Below the pieces are notes generated by a model. It was not told the origin of the DNA and searched no databases. It saw nothing but the letters and a program-made list of their open reading frames with translations. Source: CAVXZE01 sp964615365 (GTDB lineage: Bacteria > Myxococcota_A > UBA9160 > UBA6930). Taken from it: 64,000 nucleotides of DNA. The translations under genes and the position numbers were made by a program. Of the stretch, positions 26,014-34,725 are shown in pieces (positions within the stretch are counted from its first letter, which is position 1; each line of letters begins with the position of its first letter). Location of the stretch: assembly GCA_964615365.1 (NCBI GenBank), contig CAZTOU010000007.1, positions 82,679-146,678 on the forward strand, read 5' to 3'.

Positions 26014-27756
26014 ATGCCCCGGGATACCAGAGTGGCCTATTTCTCCATGGAAATCGCCCTCTCTCCCGACATGCCGACCTATTCGGGCGGACTCGGCGTT
26101 CTCGCCGGGGACACCCTCCGTTCCTGCGCGGACCTGGGCGTGAAGGCGGTGGCGGTCACCCTCCTGCATCGCAAGGGGTACTTTCGACAGCGGCTGGACG
26201 ATCGCGGTCGCCAGTCCGAGGGGCCCGAGCTCTGGCCCGCGGAGCAATTGCTGGAGCCGCTGAGCGCGCGGGTGACCATCGACATCGAGGGAAAGCCCGT
26301 CGAGATCCGCGCCTGGCGCCACACCGTGACGGGGGCAGACGGGGCGCAGGTCGCCACGCACTTCCTCGATACGGACCTGCCCGAGAATGCACCCGAGGAC
26401 CGCCGGCTCACCGATTCCCTGTACGGCGGTGACGACCGTCACCGGCTCCGCCAGGAGGTGGTTCTGGGAATCGGCGGGATCAAGATGCTCCGCGCCCTGG
26501 GGTTTCAACACCTCGACCGCTATCACCTGAACGAAGGTCACCCGGCTCTGGCGATCCTGGCACTGCTCGAGGAGCGTCACGGAGATCCTCCCCGTAGTCA
26601 TCCCGAGCTCAGCAGCCGCATCGAGGAGATCCGGCATTGCTGTGTCTTCACGACACACACACCCGTACCTGCCGGACACGACAAGTTCCCCATGGATCTG
26701 GCGCGTTCCGTGCTCGGAAAGCGCCGCGTGCGCTGGCTGGCGACGGTGGCCGAGGGGAACGTGCTCAACATGACCAATCTGGCGCTGGAGGGATCGCACT
26801 TCGTCAACGGGGTCGCGATGCGACACGGAGAGGTCTCCAAGGGCATGTTCCCCGAATACCCGATCCGGTCGATCACCAATGGCATCCACCCGGCGACCTG
26901 GGCCGCGCCCTCGTTCAGCGCCCTCTTCGATCACCACATCGAGGAGTGGCGTCGGGACGCATACTCGCTGCGTTACGCCCTGGGAATCCCCCTGGAAGAG
27001 ATCTGGGAAGCCCACCTCCACGCCAAGCACGCCTTGATCGACCGGGTCTACCTGGAGACGAAGGCGACCTTCGACCCGGATGCACTGACCCTCGGCTTCG
27101 CCAGACGCGCGACCGCCTACAAGCGGGCCATGCTGGTGCTCCACGACATCGAGCGTCTCGCCCGGATCGCCCGGGAAAAGGGTCCCCTGCAGCTGGTCTT
27201 CGCCGGAAAGGCGCACCCGCGAGACACCGAGGGCAAGAAGATCATCCGCCGGATCTTCGCAGCCCGCGAGTCCCTCCGCGGCGACGTGAACGTCGTCTAT
27301 CTGCCGAGCTACGACATGGCGCTGGGTCGGCTGCTGTGCGCCGGCGCCGACGTCTGGCTCAACACGCCGATCCCGCCACTCGAGGCCTCGGGCACCAGCG
27401 GGATGAAGGCTGCGCTCAACGGGGTGCCGAGTCTGAGCGTGCTCGACGGATGGTGGATCGAGGGATGCGTCGAGGGCATCACCGGCTGGGCGATCGGGGC
27501 CGACGGAGCGGCGGCGCAGCATCGCGGAGAGACGCCCTCCGACGGAAAGGCTGCCGACTCCCTCTACGAGAAGCTCGAGCATACCGTCATCCCGTGCTTC
27601 TACCGGGATCGCCACCGGTTTCGGGAGACGATGCGAAACGCGATCGCGCTCAACGCCTCGTTCTTCAACACGCAGAGGATGGTCCTCCAGTACCTCTACG
27701 GCGCCTACCTGGAGCCACCCGACGCCCGCCCGGAGCAGAACCGACCGGCGTCCTAG
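26014..27756 (+). CDS. glgP: Alpha-glucan phosphorylase (short, TIGR02094-type)
   Basis: The PLP-dependent enzyme releases glucose 1-phosphate from alpha-1,4-glucans. The ATG at 26014 follows ggagagg and gives 580 residues, the length of the short bacterial/archaeal GlgP branch. It starts 'RVAYFSMEIALSPDMPTYSG' with the glycine loop 'GGLGVLAGD', has the substrate region 'YHLNEGHPALAILALLEERH' and 'FTTHTPVPAGHDKF', and the C-domain PLP-binding stretch 'LEASGTSGMKAALNGVPSLS', whose Lys forms the Schiff base. Divergent from the glycosyltransferase by 184 bases and downstream of glgX-malQ, it completes a debranching, disproportionation and phosphorolysis set. Confidence 0.92.
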   Translation: MPRDTRVAYFSMEIALSPDMPTYSGGLGVLAGDTLRSCADLGVKAVAVTLLHRKGYFRQRLDDRGRQSEGPELWPAEQLLEPLSARVTIDIEGKPVEIRAWRHTVTGADGAQVATHFLDTDLPENAPEDRRLTDSLYGGDDRHRLRQEVVLGIGGIKMLRALGFQHLDRYHLNEGHPALAILALLEERHGDPPRSHPELSSRIEEIRHCCVFTTHTPVPAGHDKFPMDLARSVLGKRRVRWLATVAEGNVLNMTNLALEGSHFVNGVAMRHGEVSKGMFPEYPIRSITNGIHPATWAAPSFSALFDHHIEEWRRDAYSLRYALGIPLEEIWEAHLHAKHALIDRVYLETKATFDPDALTLGFARRATAYKRAMLVLHDIERLARIAREKGPLQLVFAGKAHPRDTEGKKIIRRIFAARESLRGDVNVVYLPSYDMALGRLLCAGADVWLNTPIPPLEASGTSGMKAALNGVPSLSVLDGWWIEGCVEGITGWAIGADGAAAQHRGETPSDGKAADSLYEKLEHTVIPCFYRDRHRFRETMRNAIALNASFFNTQRMVLQYLYGAYLEPPDARPEQNRPAS

Positions 27757-27778
27757 GAGTCTGGCGCGATCGCTCGGC

Positions 27779-28207
27779 TCAGACGTCCAGCGTGACCGTC
27801 GCCTCCCACTTGCCGGCTTCCCCGGCCACGCGAAGCCCGTGGGCGGTCGCGGCCTTCACCTCGGCCGCGATCTGGTGTCGCTCCGGGAAGAACCTCTCGC
27901 CCACCAGCCGCGCCTCGAGCCGAGCGCTCCCCCCGCGGTGAATGCGAAGCCGCTTCGGCCGCAGCACGAGCTCATGCGCGTCGCGCAGGAAGACCAGCTC
28001 GTTCAGGAACCCCAGCATCAGGAGCTCGAGATCGGGCTCCTCGAGGGCCAGGGGACGCTCCTCGAGCTCTCGGACGCTCCCGGGATCTCTCACGGTGAGA
28101 GAGACGAGGGCATCGGCCGCTGCCGCGAAGAGGCCCTCGAGCGTCTCCGCGCGGGCGACGAAGCAGAGATCGCTGGTCACCCCATCCACGAACTCGAAGC
28201 CGTTCAC
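27779..28207 (-). CDS. Archease, activator of RNA ligase RtcB
   Basis: Archease promotes guanylylation and multiple turnover of RtcB. The GTG at 28207 overlaps the rtcB stop (GTGA), giving 142 residues, the family length, and an opening 'VNGFEFVDGVTSDLCFVARA' that aligns with the standard start; the Asp in 'VTSDL' corresponds to a calcium-binding acidic residue. Further family features are 'TLEGLFAAAADALVSLTV', 'LLMLGFLNELVFLRDAHELV' and the C-terminal 'HGLRVAGEAGKWEATVTLDV'. Its tight coupling to rtcB independently supports the assignment. Confidence 0.9.
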   Translation of the reverse strand: MNGFEFVDGVTSDLCFVARAETLEGLFAAAADALVSLTVRDPGSVRELEERPLALEEPDLELLMLGFLNELVFLRDAHELVLRPKRLRIHRGGSARLEARLVGERFFPERHQIAAEVKAATAHGLRVAGEAGKWEATVTLDV

Positions 28208-29661
28208 CCCTTCAGGTTTCCCACCGGAACCAGGTGCGCCACCCGCCGCGAGAGTCCGGCGAGCTCGGCGGTCTCGGCGACCTCGTCGACGTCCTTGTAG
28301 GCGAGCCCCGCCTCCTCGGCGAGACCCCGAAGAGAGGTGGCGCGCACGGCGATCCCCCGCGCCTCCATCCGATCGCGCAGCTCGGCCCCGCGTACCAGCT
28401 TCCGGGCGCGACTGCGGCTCATCCTCCGCCCGCTCCCGTGCGCGGTGCTGAAGAAGCTGGATCCGCCGCCGTCCACACCCGCGAGCAGATAGGATCCCGT
28501 CTCCATGCTGCCCCCGATGATGACCGGCTGACCGGTGGCTCGGTAGGCCGCGGGGAGCTCCGGATGACCGGGCGGAAAGGCTCGAGTCGCCCCCTTGCGA
28601 TGAACCAGCAGGCGGCGTTCGGCGCCGTCGACCCAGTGCCGCTCGATCTTGGCCGTGTTGTGGGAGACATCGTAGGCGTTCCGGATCCCCAGCTCGTCGG
28701 GAGCGCATCGGAATACGTCGCTGAACACCTCGCGGATCCGGTGCTGGATCACCTGGCGGTTGGCGAAGGACATGTTCGCCGCGCAGCACATGGCGGCGAA
28801 GTAGTCGCGGCCCTGGCTGGAGGCGAATGGTGCGCAGGCCAGCTCGCGGTCGATGACGGGGAGACCGAACTCCTTGGGCATGGCGCGCAGGAAGCTCTGC
28901 AGGTAGTCCGTGGCCACCTGGTGCCCGAAGCCACGGCTCCCGCAGTGGAACATCACGACGACCTGCTCGGGAATGGAGAGACCGAACGCAGCCGCTAGAT
29001 CGGGGTCGTGAACGCCCTCCGGCCGGAGCAGCTGAACCTCGAGGTAGTGGTTTCCGGAGCCGAGCGTCCCGATCTGGCGGAAGCCTCGTTCGATGGCACG
29101 CTCGCTCACCCGCTCCGAATCGGCATCGGCGAAGCATCCTCCGGACTCGGTGCACTCGAGATCCTCCCGTGTGCCATAGCCGTTGCGGACCGCCCAGACG
29201 GCGCCGGATTCGAGCACCTCGTGAAACTCGTCCCGACTGATCCGGATGTTGCCCCGCGACCCCACGCCGGCCGGAACCCGCGCGGCCAGTGCGTCCATGA
29301 GCTGCCCGAGCCGCGGCTCGACCCTCTCCCAGGTCAGGTTCGTCGTCACCAGCCGCATGCCGCAGTTGATGTCGAAGCCGATCCCCCCCGGCGAGATCAC
29401 ACCCCGATCGAGGTCCATGGCGGCGACACCCCCGATCGGGAAGCCGTATCCCCAGTGGGCGTCCGGCATGCAGAAGCTCGCCTCGACGATTCCGGGCAGG
29501 GTCGCCACATTGGCGGCTTGGACGAAGACCTGCTCGTCCATCTCCGACAAGAGCTTCTCACCGGCGAAGACGCGCACCGGGACCCGCATGCCGGGGCGGT
29601 AGTCGACACCCAGCTCGTAGGTCGCGGGTCCGATCGAACGCAGGCCAGGGGGAGCGGCCAC
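28204..29661 (-). CDS. rtcB: RNA-splicing ligase RtcB
   Basis: GTP- and Mn-dependent ligase that joins RNA 2',3'-cyclic phosphate or 3'-phosphate ends to 5'-OH ends in RNA repair. The GTG at 29661 follows ggaggaa at 5 bases and gives 485 residues, typical of the family. The metal-binding Cys lies in 'GGIGFDINCGMRLV', with His in 'GTLGSGNHYLEVQ' and 'VVVMFHCGSRGFGHQV'. The guanylylated His is in 'FFSTAHGSGRRMSRSRARKL'. 'YDVSHNTAKIERHWVDGAE' is another conserved active-site stretch. The stop overlaps the archease start by 4 bases. Confidence 0.95.
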   Translation of the reverse strand: MAAPPGLRSIGPATYELGVDYRPGMRVPVRVFAGEKLLSEMDEQVFVQAANVATLPGIVEASFCMPDAHWGYGFPIGGVAAMDLDRGVISPGGIGFDINCGMRLVTTNLTWERVEPRLGQLMDALAARVPAGVGSRGNIRISRDEFHEVLESGAVWAVRNGYGTREDLECTESGGCFADADSERVSERAIERGFRQIGTLGSGNHYLEVQLLRPEGVHDPDLAAAFGLSIPEQVVVMFHCGSRGFGHQVATDYLQSFLRAMPKEFGLPVIDRELACAPFASSQGRDYFAAMCCAANMSFANRQVIQHRIREVFSDVFRCAPDELGIRNAYDVSHNTAKIERHWVDGAERRLLVHRKGATRAFPPGHPELPAAYRATGQPVIIGGSMETGSYLLAGVDGGGSSFFSTAHGSGRRMSRSRARKLVRGAELRDRMEARGIAVRATSLRGLAEEAGLAYKDVDEVAETAELAGLSRRVAHLVPVGNLKG

Positions 29662-29961
29662 GGGGATTCCTCCTCGCCACGACAGAAGGCAGGAGCTCTC
29701 CCTGGCAGGGTGGCACGAAAACCCCGTCCCCGCCCTCGAAATCGGATCCGATCCGGGGGAGGTCCGGGGCCAACCCGATCCTAGAATGGGCTTTCAGATC
29801 ATGGCAGAAGCCCATGAATCTCCGAATGAATCGCGGCGAGCAGGGAGCGGCTTCTGGACTCCTTCCGCTCCCCTCACTCCCGCCTCCGCCCTGCCCTATC
29901 ATTCGTCCCCAACCGCGCGTGTCCACTCGGAGATCTCGGCGTCTCCGCAGGAGGAGTGATC
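29662..29961. other. Divergent intergenic region between rtcB and the CoA-binding protein gene
   Basis: No gene is visible in these 300 bases. An inverted repeat, atgggctt (29786-29793) and aagcccat (29808-29815), with a 14-base spacer lies in the middle and could be a protein-binding site or a small hairpin. Both flanking genes must be promoted from here. I see no convincing -35/-10 pair or sigma54 site. Confidence 0.45.
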
Positions 29962-30399
29962 ATGCCTACCGAACACGAGCAGTTCTGGACGAACTCGAGC
30001 TTTGCCCTCGTCGGTCACTCGGCCGGAAAGGGCTTCCCCACCCTCAGCTACGGAGAGCTGAAGAAGCAGGGCAAGAAGGTGTTCGCCGTGGATCCCACCG
30101 CGGACGAGGTCGCGGGCGACAAGACCTATCCGGACCTCGCCTCTCTTCCCGAGAAGGTCGAAGCCGTGGTTCTCGAGGTCCCCAAGAACGAGACCGAGGC
30201 TTGGGTGGGGAAAGCGGCCGAGGCGGGAGTCCAGAACCTCTGGATCCACATGGCGCGCGAGACCCCGGAGGCCCTGACATTGGCCCGGGAGAAGGGACTC
30301 AAGGTCCTTACCGGGACCTGTGCGGTCATGTACGTGAAGCCGGGATTCTCCTACCACTCCATCCACAAGTGGATCAACCAGCTGCTGGGCAAATACTGA
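29962..30399 (+). CDS. CoA-binding protein (YccU type)
   Basis: The 145-residue protein is a free-standing CoA-binding Rossmann domain like E. coli YccU, related to the N-terminal domain of succinyl-CoA synthetase alpha. Seen are the nucleotide loop 'FALVGHSAGKGFPTLSYGEL', 'KKQGKKVFAVDPTADEVAGD', 'AVVLEVPKNETEAWVGKAAE' and 'GVQNLWIHMARETPEAL', ending with the characteristic Cys region 'GLKVLTGTCAVMYVKP'. The ATG at 29962 is 5 bases after ggaggag; a GTG two codons earlier overlaps that site. The physiological role of YccU proteins is not established. The flippase-like gene follows in the same direction after 65 bases. Confidence 0.87.
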   Translation: MPTEHEQFWTNSSFALVGHSAGKGFPTLSYGELKKQGKKVFAVDPTADEVAGDKTYPDLASLPEKVEAVVLEVPKNETEAWVGKAAEAGVQNLWIHMARETPEALTLAREKGLKVLTGTCAVMYVKPGFSYHSIHKWINQLLGKY

Positions 30400-30464
30400 C
30401 CGCGACGCACCCACTTGGTACTCTGGGGCCCTCGCAGCGAGCGGGTGAGAGGAGCAGTCGGTCC

Positions 30465-31481
30465 TTGGCCAAGACGATGAAGGTCGCGCTGGGGTTCGCG
30501 ATCAGCGCGGCCTTTCTGTATTTCGCCTTTCGCGGTGTGGATCCGGGCGAGCTCTGGGAGCACGTGCGCCGCGCCAGCTACCCGTGGCTCCTCGGGGTGG
30601 CGGCGGTGAGCATCTACTCGAACTGGGTGCGCGCACAGCGCTGGGGATTCTTCTTTCGCCACCTCAAGCGGATCCCCTCCCGTTCGCTGTTCGGCTCCAC
30701 CATGATCGGGCTCGCGGCGAACAACGTGCTGCCGATGCGGGTGGGGGAAGCGGTGCGCGCCTACTCCATCAGCAGGAAGGAGAGTCTTCCCTTCGCGACC
30801 TCCTTCACCACGGTGATCCTCGAACGGATCTTCGACCTGGTGACGGTGCTGATCTTCCTCGCGGTGGCGCTCCGTGTGGTTCCGATCCCCGAGAGCGCGG
30901 ATGCGCAGGTCGGCGGAGCCTTGAGACTCCTATCGGTGGCCACCGCGGGGGCGATCGGGTTCATCGTCTTTCTCTTCTTCAAGGAAGAGCTGATGGTCCG
31001 CTGGGTGGAGGGAGTCCTGGGCTTCCTGCCCGAGAAGATCGCCACGCCCCTGCACCGCTTGTTTCACGCCTTCCTGGCGGGGCTCGAGGCGCTGACCGAC
31101 AAACGCCAGCTCCTGTATCTCTTCGGCTACTCGCTCTGGCTCTGGACCTGCTTCGTGATCGCCTTCTGGTGTGGCGTGAAGAGCTTGGGTCTCGACGTCG
31201 CCCATGACCTTCCGATGGTCCGGGCGTCGCTCTTCGCCGTCGTGATGGTGGCGATCTTCATCATGATTCCGGCGGCCCCGGGCTTCGTGGGGACCTTTCA
31301 AGCCGGCTGCATCGTCGCGCTCGGTGTCTTCGGTATCCCGAAGGAGGAGGCCCTCAGCTTCTCGCTGCTGACCCACGCCATCCAGTTCATGGCCGTCAAC
31401 CTGATCGGAGCCTACTGCTTCGTCCGAGAGGGGTTCACCCTCGGCGAAGTCCCACTCGCCGAAGAGCCAGCTCCCGACTGA
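30465..31481 (+). CDS. Lysylphosphatidylglycerol-synthase/flippase-like transmembrane protein (UPF0104)
   Basis: The 338-residue protein has about eight transmembrane helices and the UPF0104 signature 'RWGFFFRHLKRIPSRSLFGS' followed by 'GLAANNVLPMRVGEAVRAY', in which the Asn-x-x-x-Pro-x-Arg-x-Gly-Glu motif is diagnostic. 'FTTVILERIFDLVTVLIFLA' and 'IMIPAAPGFVGTFQAGCIVA' are further family landmarks. Members are the membrane domain of MprF and of stand-alone proteins thought to flip lipids or glycolipids. I chose the TTG at 30465 because ggag lies about 10 bases upstream; the ATG at 30477 is equally possible. A glycosyltransferase gene is convergent immediately downstream. The substrate is unknown. 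Confidence 0.83.
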   Translation: MAKTMKVALGFAISAAFLYFAFRGVDPGELWEHVRRASYPWLLGVAAVSIYSNWVRAQRWGFFFRHLKRIPSRSLFGSTMIGLAANNVLPMRVGEAVRAYSISRKESLPFATSFTTVILERIFDLVTVLIFLAVALRVVPIPESADAQVGGALRLLSVATAGAIGFIVFLFFKEELMVRWVEGVLGFLPEKIATPLHRLFHAFLAGLEALTDKRQLLYLFGYSLWLWTCFVIAFWCGVKSLGLDVAHDLPMVRASLFAVVMVAIFIMIPAAPGFVGTFQAGCIVALGVFGIPKEEALSFSLLTHAIQFMAVNLIGAYCFVREGFTLGEVPLAEEPAPD

Positions 31482-31507
31482 GTGCGGCGCCAGACCGGCG
31501 GCCCGGG

Positions 31508-32977
31508 TCACACCAGTGCCGAGAGCAGCCAGATCCAGTCCTTGAGCTGGTTGAAGACCAGGAAGCGCTGGTGAGTCCGGCGCTGGGCATTTCGTCCCCA
31601 CTCGTCCCGCCCCGGTGTGTCGGCCATCATCACCCGGATCGCCTCCGCCAGCTCGTCCGGATCCTCCGGGTCCGAGATGAGTTTTCCGTCCAGCCCGTCG
31701 CGGACCTGCTGCCGAGGGCCGCAGGCCTTCGAGTTGCTGAGGATCGGCACCCGCTTCCACATGGCTTCGGTCACGGTGAGCCCGAATCCCTCGCGGAGCG
31801 AGTTCTGCACCACGACCGAGGAGGCGCGCTGCAGGGCATTCACGATCAGCGCGTTGTGCCTGGCGGAGCTCATCGGGAGCGTGACCACGGCGACGTCGTC
31901 CTGGAGCGCTGGATCGAGCTCGAGGTACGCCGCGTGAAGCTCCTCCACCACCTCCTTGCCTTCCGGGTCGTCCTGGATCGACGCCGGATCCGGGCCGGCC
32001 AGGACCAGGCGGACCAGATCCATCCGGCGGCGCTCTACCCAGCTCTCCGGCTCGCGCGTGTCGAACATCGCGAGCTTCATCTTGATGAACGCATCCATCA
32101 ACGGCTTGAATCCCTTGAGGCGATCCCAGCGCGACACCTGGGTCACGATGGGGCGGGTCAGGAGGCCGATGTCCTCCCACAGGTTCGCGGGCAGATAGGA
32201 TCCGTCGCCCTGGAGACGCTTGACCAGATCCGGGAGGGGCGGACGCACCAGCGGGCCGGGGTTGGTGATCAGGGCGGAGTTGGAGAGGATCCCGATCAAT
32301 TTGTGCAGGTGCAGATCCTGATTCTTCTCCGACAGGGGATTGATCGCCGGATAGATCACGGTGGCCTGCCCGGCCAGGTAATGGGGAATGTACTCCGGCG
32401 CCGAGAAGACCGCGTGCTCGTAGGCGTCTGCATACGGGGTGAGAAAATCCCACGCCGCCTCGGTGGCCGCATTCTCCTCGTCCAGCCCGATGTGACAGCG
32501 CCAGATCGCCTTGATGTCGTGGCGCTCCTTGATCTCGGCGGCGAGCGGCATCGGCTGCGGGTCGTGCACGACGAGGATGTCACCCGGCTTCATGAGCTGC
32601 GCCAGCGGCTCCGCGTTCTTGCGGTTCTCCGCCTCGTAGACCTCACGCGCATTCTCCGGGAGCGTGGTGCCCCCCTCGCCGTGGATCATGTTGTGGAGAC
32701 GCTTGGTCAGCGTGAAGAACGCGGGATCTTCCGACTCGATGGTCACCCATTCCGTGCGGATCCCCAGGTCGCGAAGCAGGACGACCATGGTGGGCAGCAT
32801 CTCGGCGACGCCACCGCCCCGCGAGGTGGAGTTCACCATCCAGACGGTGCGCCCGTCCAGTCGGGGAATCACGCGGCTCGCCTCCTCCTGAAGCTCATGC
32901 ACGGTGGGAGCCAGGTGGGCCACCCTCGCGTAGTCCTCGAGAGTCCGGCGCTCTTCGATCTCTACCATTGTCGTCAT
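31508..32977 (-). CDS. Trehalose-synthase (TreT)-type GT4 glycosyltransferase
   Basis: The 489-residue protein matches the retaining trehalose glycosyltransferring synthase family, which makes trehalose from nucleoside-diphosphate glucose and glucose, or cleaves it in reverse. Features in order are 'VWMVNSTSRGGGVAEMLPTM' (donor loop, Gly-Gly-Gly-Val-Ala-Glu), 'GDILVVHDPQPMPLAAEI', 'IKAIWRCHIGLDEEN', 'TQVSRWDRLKGFKPLMDAFI' (Arg/Lys donor phosphate site) and 'VVVQNSLREGFGLTVTEAMW' (E-x7-E motif). Length and order agree with TreT. The ATG at 32977 has gaaggg 8 bases upstream. A trehalose role fits osmoprotection alongside the nearby glucan cluster, but sugar specificity cannot be read from sequence alone. 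Confidence 0.83.
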   Translation of the reverse strand: MTTMVEIEERRTLEDYARVAHLAPTVHELQEEASRVIPRLDGRTVWMVNSTSRGGGVAEMLPTMVVLLRDLGIRTEWVTIESEDPAFFTLTKRLHNMIHGEGGTTLPENAREVYEAENRKNAEPLAQLMKPGDILVVHDPQPMPLAAEIKERHDIKAIWRCHIGLDEENAATEAAWDFLTPYADAYEHAVFSAPEYIPHYLAGQATVIYPAINPLSEKNQDLHLHKLIGILSNSALITNPGPLVRPPLPDLVKRLQGDGSYLPANLWEDIGLLTRPIVTQVSRWDRLKGFKPLMDAFIKMKLAMFDTREPESWVERRRMDLVRLVLAGPDPASIQDDPEGKEVVEELHAAYLELDPALQDDVAVVTLPMSSARHNALIVNALQRASSVVVQNSLREGFGLTVTEAMWKRVPILSNSKACGPRQQVRDGLDGKLISDPEDPDELAEAIRVMMADTPGRDEWGRNAQRRTHQRFLVFNQLKDWIWLLSALV

Positions 32978-33341
32978 CGCTGGCCCTTCTCTGCGGCTGT
33001 CTCCAGCCCGGCTGGTTCAAGATCTCGCGTGGCGCGGGCCGGAGAGTAGTGCAGATTCGCAGCCCTCGGGACGGGTCCTTCCCGAGTCCTTCACGAACCC
33101 GCAACAACCTGGAAATCAAAGGGAATCTCTCCAGCTCCCGGGTGGCGATGTGTTGCGTAGCCCATCGCGCCCGCGGAAAGAGAGGAGTGAACGACGTTCT
33201 TCTCCAAGACGTTCATGAAGATCTCCGCACGGGCCGCTACTCTGTGTCATCCAGTCCGCGGAACCGGGTAGCAAGAGGCGGAGCTTCGATTCCGTCGATG
33301 CGAGACAGGCGACAGGAGTACGCTCGAAGGGGGGTTGTCTC
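32978..33341. other. Divergent intergenic region, no gene seen
   Basis: These 364 bases separate the TreT-type gene and the DUF2934 gene. Short frames occur but have no ribosome-binding site or recognisable composition. The region must hold the promoters of both neighbours; I could not pick out a convincing promoter or operator. Confidence 0.4.
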
Positions 33342-33683
33342 ATGGTCGAGAATCAACCGGGGAAGACGGTACGGGGCACCGGCAAGACGGGCGGGAAGCG
33401 AAAGAAGGCCCCGTCCCAGGGCGCCTCGAAGAATGCCGTCGCTTCGCAGAAGACCGCGTCGCAAGGGTCCACCGAGAAGGCCGCTGGTCGGAAGAAGCCC
33501 GCACCGCGGCGCACCTCCAAGAAGGTCGCCCCCATGAGAGAGGTCTCGGCGGAGGAGCGCTACTGCATGATCCAGAGGGCGGCGTACCTCCGGGCCGAGA
33601 AGCAGGGCTTCAACTGCGACCCCTGCAGGTGCTGGCTGGCCGCAGAGGCTGAGATCGACGCTCTCCTCGCTAGCTCTCGCTAG
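33342..33683 (+). CDS. Small basic protein: Lys/Ala/Ser-rich histone-H1-like tail plus DUF2934
   Basis: The 113-residue protein has two parts. Residues 1-65 are low-complexity, rich in Lys, Ala, Ser and Gly ('KTGGKRKKAPSQGASKNAVA', 'KAAGRKKPAPRRTSKKVAP'), like bacterial histone-H1-type DNA-binding tails. Residues 67-111 match DUF2934: 'VSAEERYCMIQRAAYLRAEK', then a 'CWLAAEAEIDALL' end in place of the usual HWLxAExE motif. Three cysteines ('FNCDPCRCW') in the DUF2934 loop are unusual. The ATG at 33342 is 7 bases after aaggggg. The basic tail suggests nucleic-acid binding; DUF2934 has no established function. Confidence 0.75.
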   Translation: MVENQPGKTVRGTGKTGGKRKKAPSQGASKNAVASQKTASQGSTEKAAGRKKPAPRRTSKKVAPMREVSAEERYCMIQRAAYLRAEKQGFNCDPCRCWLAAEAEIDALLASSR

Positions 33684-33810
33684 CGCCCCAATAGACTGCA
33701 CCGGCGCCATCCGCGCCGCCGTCACATCGCTTCGGGAGCGACATCCCGATCCCGAGGCTCGGTGTGTAGAATCTGCACCGGGCGCCGCAAGGACGCCGTC
33801 GGGAGGACGC

Positions 33811-34683
33811 ATGCAGGACATCGGCTTCGTCGGTCTGGGCGTGATGGGCGCCCCGATGGCCGCCAATCTGCTCCAGAAGGGTTTCCGGGTCACCGCCGAG
33901 GACGTGCGGCGCGATGCGGTCGACCTTCTCGTCGCCCAGGGCGCCACTGCAGCCGGAGGCCTGGAAGGCCTGGTGGGGTGCGACTCCGTCATCGTCATGG
34001 TGAACACGGATGCCCAGGCGCGCGAGGTGATCGGGGCGCTGATCTCGCTCCTCCGGAATCGCCCTCGCCCCATCATCAGCATGAGCACGATTCTGCCCTC
34101 GACGATCCGGGAGCTCGGCGAGAAGGCGGCCGCAGCGGGGATTGGCCTCCTGGACGCCCCGGTGAGCGGCGGCCCCATCGTGGCGAAGCTGGGCGGACTC
34201 GCGATCATGGTGGGAGGCGACCCCGTGCTCTTCGAGCAGGCGCGGCCCGCGTTCGAGGCGATGGGAAACGAGATCAGACACGTCGGCCCGCCCGGGGCCG
34301 GGCTGACCCTCAAGCTCGTCAACAACATGATCGCCATCAGCACGGCTCCCCTGGTCCTGGAGGCCCTGCGCATCGGGCTGGCCCAGGGGATGGATCTCTC
34401 GACCATGGTCGACGTCATCAAGGCGAGCAGCGGCAATACCTGGCTCACTCAGGAGTGGGATCAGGCGCAGCTCTTCCTGGAGTTCGCGCTCCGAGACCCG
34501 TCCCAGCTCGATGCGTTGGTGAAGACGGGTCTGAAGGACATGGAGCTGGCAGCGTCCTTCTGCGCGGGCGCCGGGATCGACGCCCCCTTGCTGAAGAACG
34601 CGATCCGCACCCTCGGAGAACAGGGGGTGGCGGGCTTCCGCTCGGACCTCACCGCCGTGATGAAGGCCTTGCGCACGCCTTGA
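33811..34683 (+). CDS. NAD(P)-dependent beta-hydroxyacid dehydrogenase (HIBADH family)
   Basis: The 290-residue protein oxidises a beta-hydroxyacid (3-hydroxyisobutyrate, tartronate semialdehyde or similar) or reduces the corresponding semialdehyde. The N-terminal Rossmann motif is 'IGFVGLGVMGAPMAANLL', the substrate-binding signature is 'LLDAPVSGGPIVAKLGGLAI', and the catalytic Lys is in 'GAGLTLKLVNNMIAI'. The C-terminal helical domain ends normally ('SDLTAVMKAL'). The Shine-Dalgarno ggagg lies 4 bases upstream. The gene has no same-strand neighbour that specifies its substrate. Confidence 0.9.
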   Translation: MQDIGFVGLGVMGAPMAANLLQKGFRVTAEDVRRDAVDLLVAQGATAAGGLEGLVGCDSVIVMVNTDAQAREVIGALISLLRNRPRPIISMSTILPSTIRELGEKAAAAGIGLLDAPVSGGPIVAKLGGLAIMVGGDPVLFEQARPAFEAMGNEIRHVGPPGAGLTLKLVNNMIAISTAPLVLEALRIGLAQGMDLSTMVDVIKASSGNTWLTQEWDQAQLFLEFALRDPSQLDALVKTGLKDMELAASFCAGAGIDAPLLKNAIRTLGEQGVAGFRSDLTAVMKALRTP

Positions 34684-34725
34684 GGTCCCGGCTCTGCATC
34701 GAGCGAGATCCCCGCGCTCTCTCCC

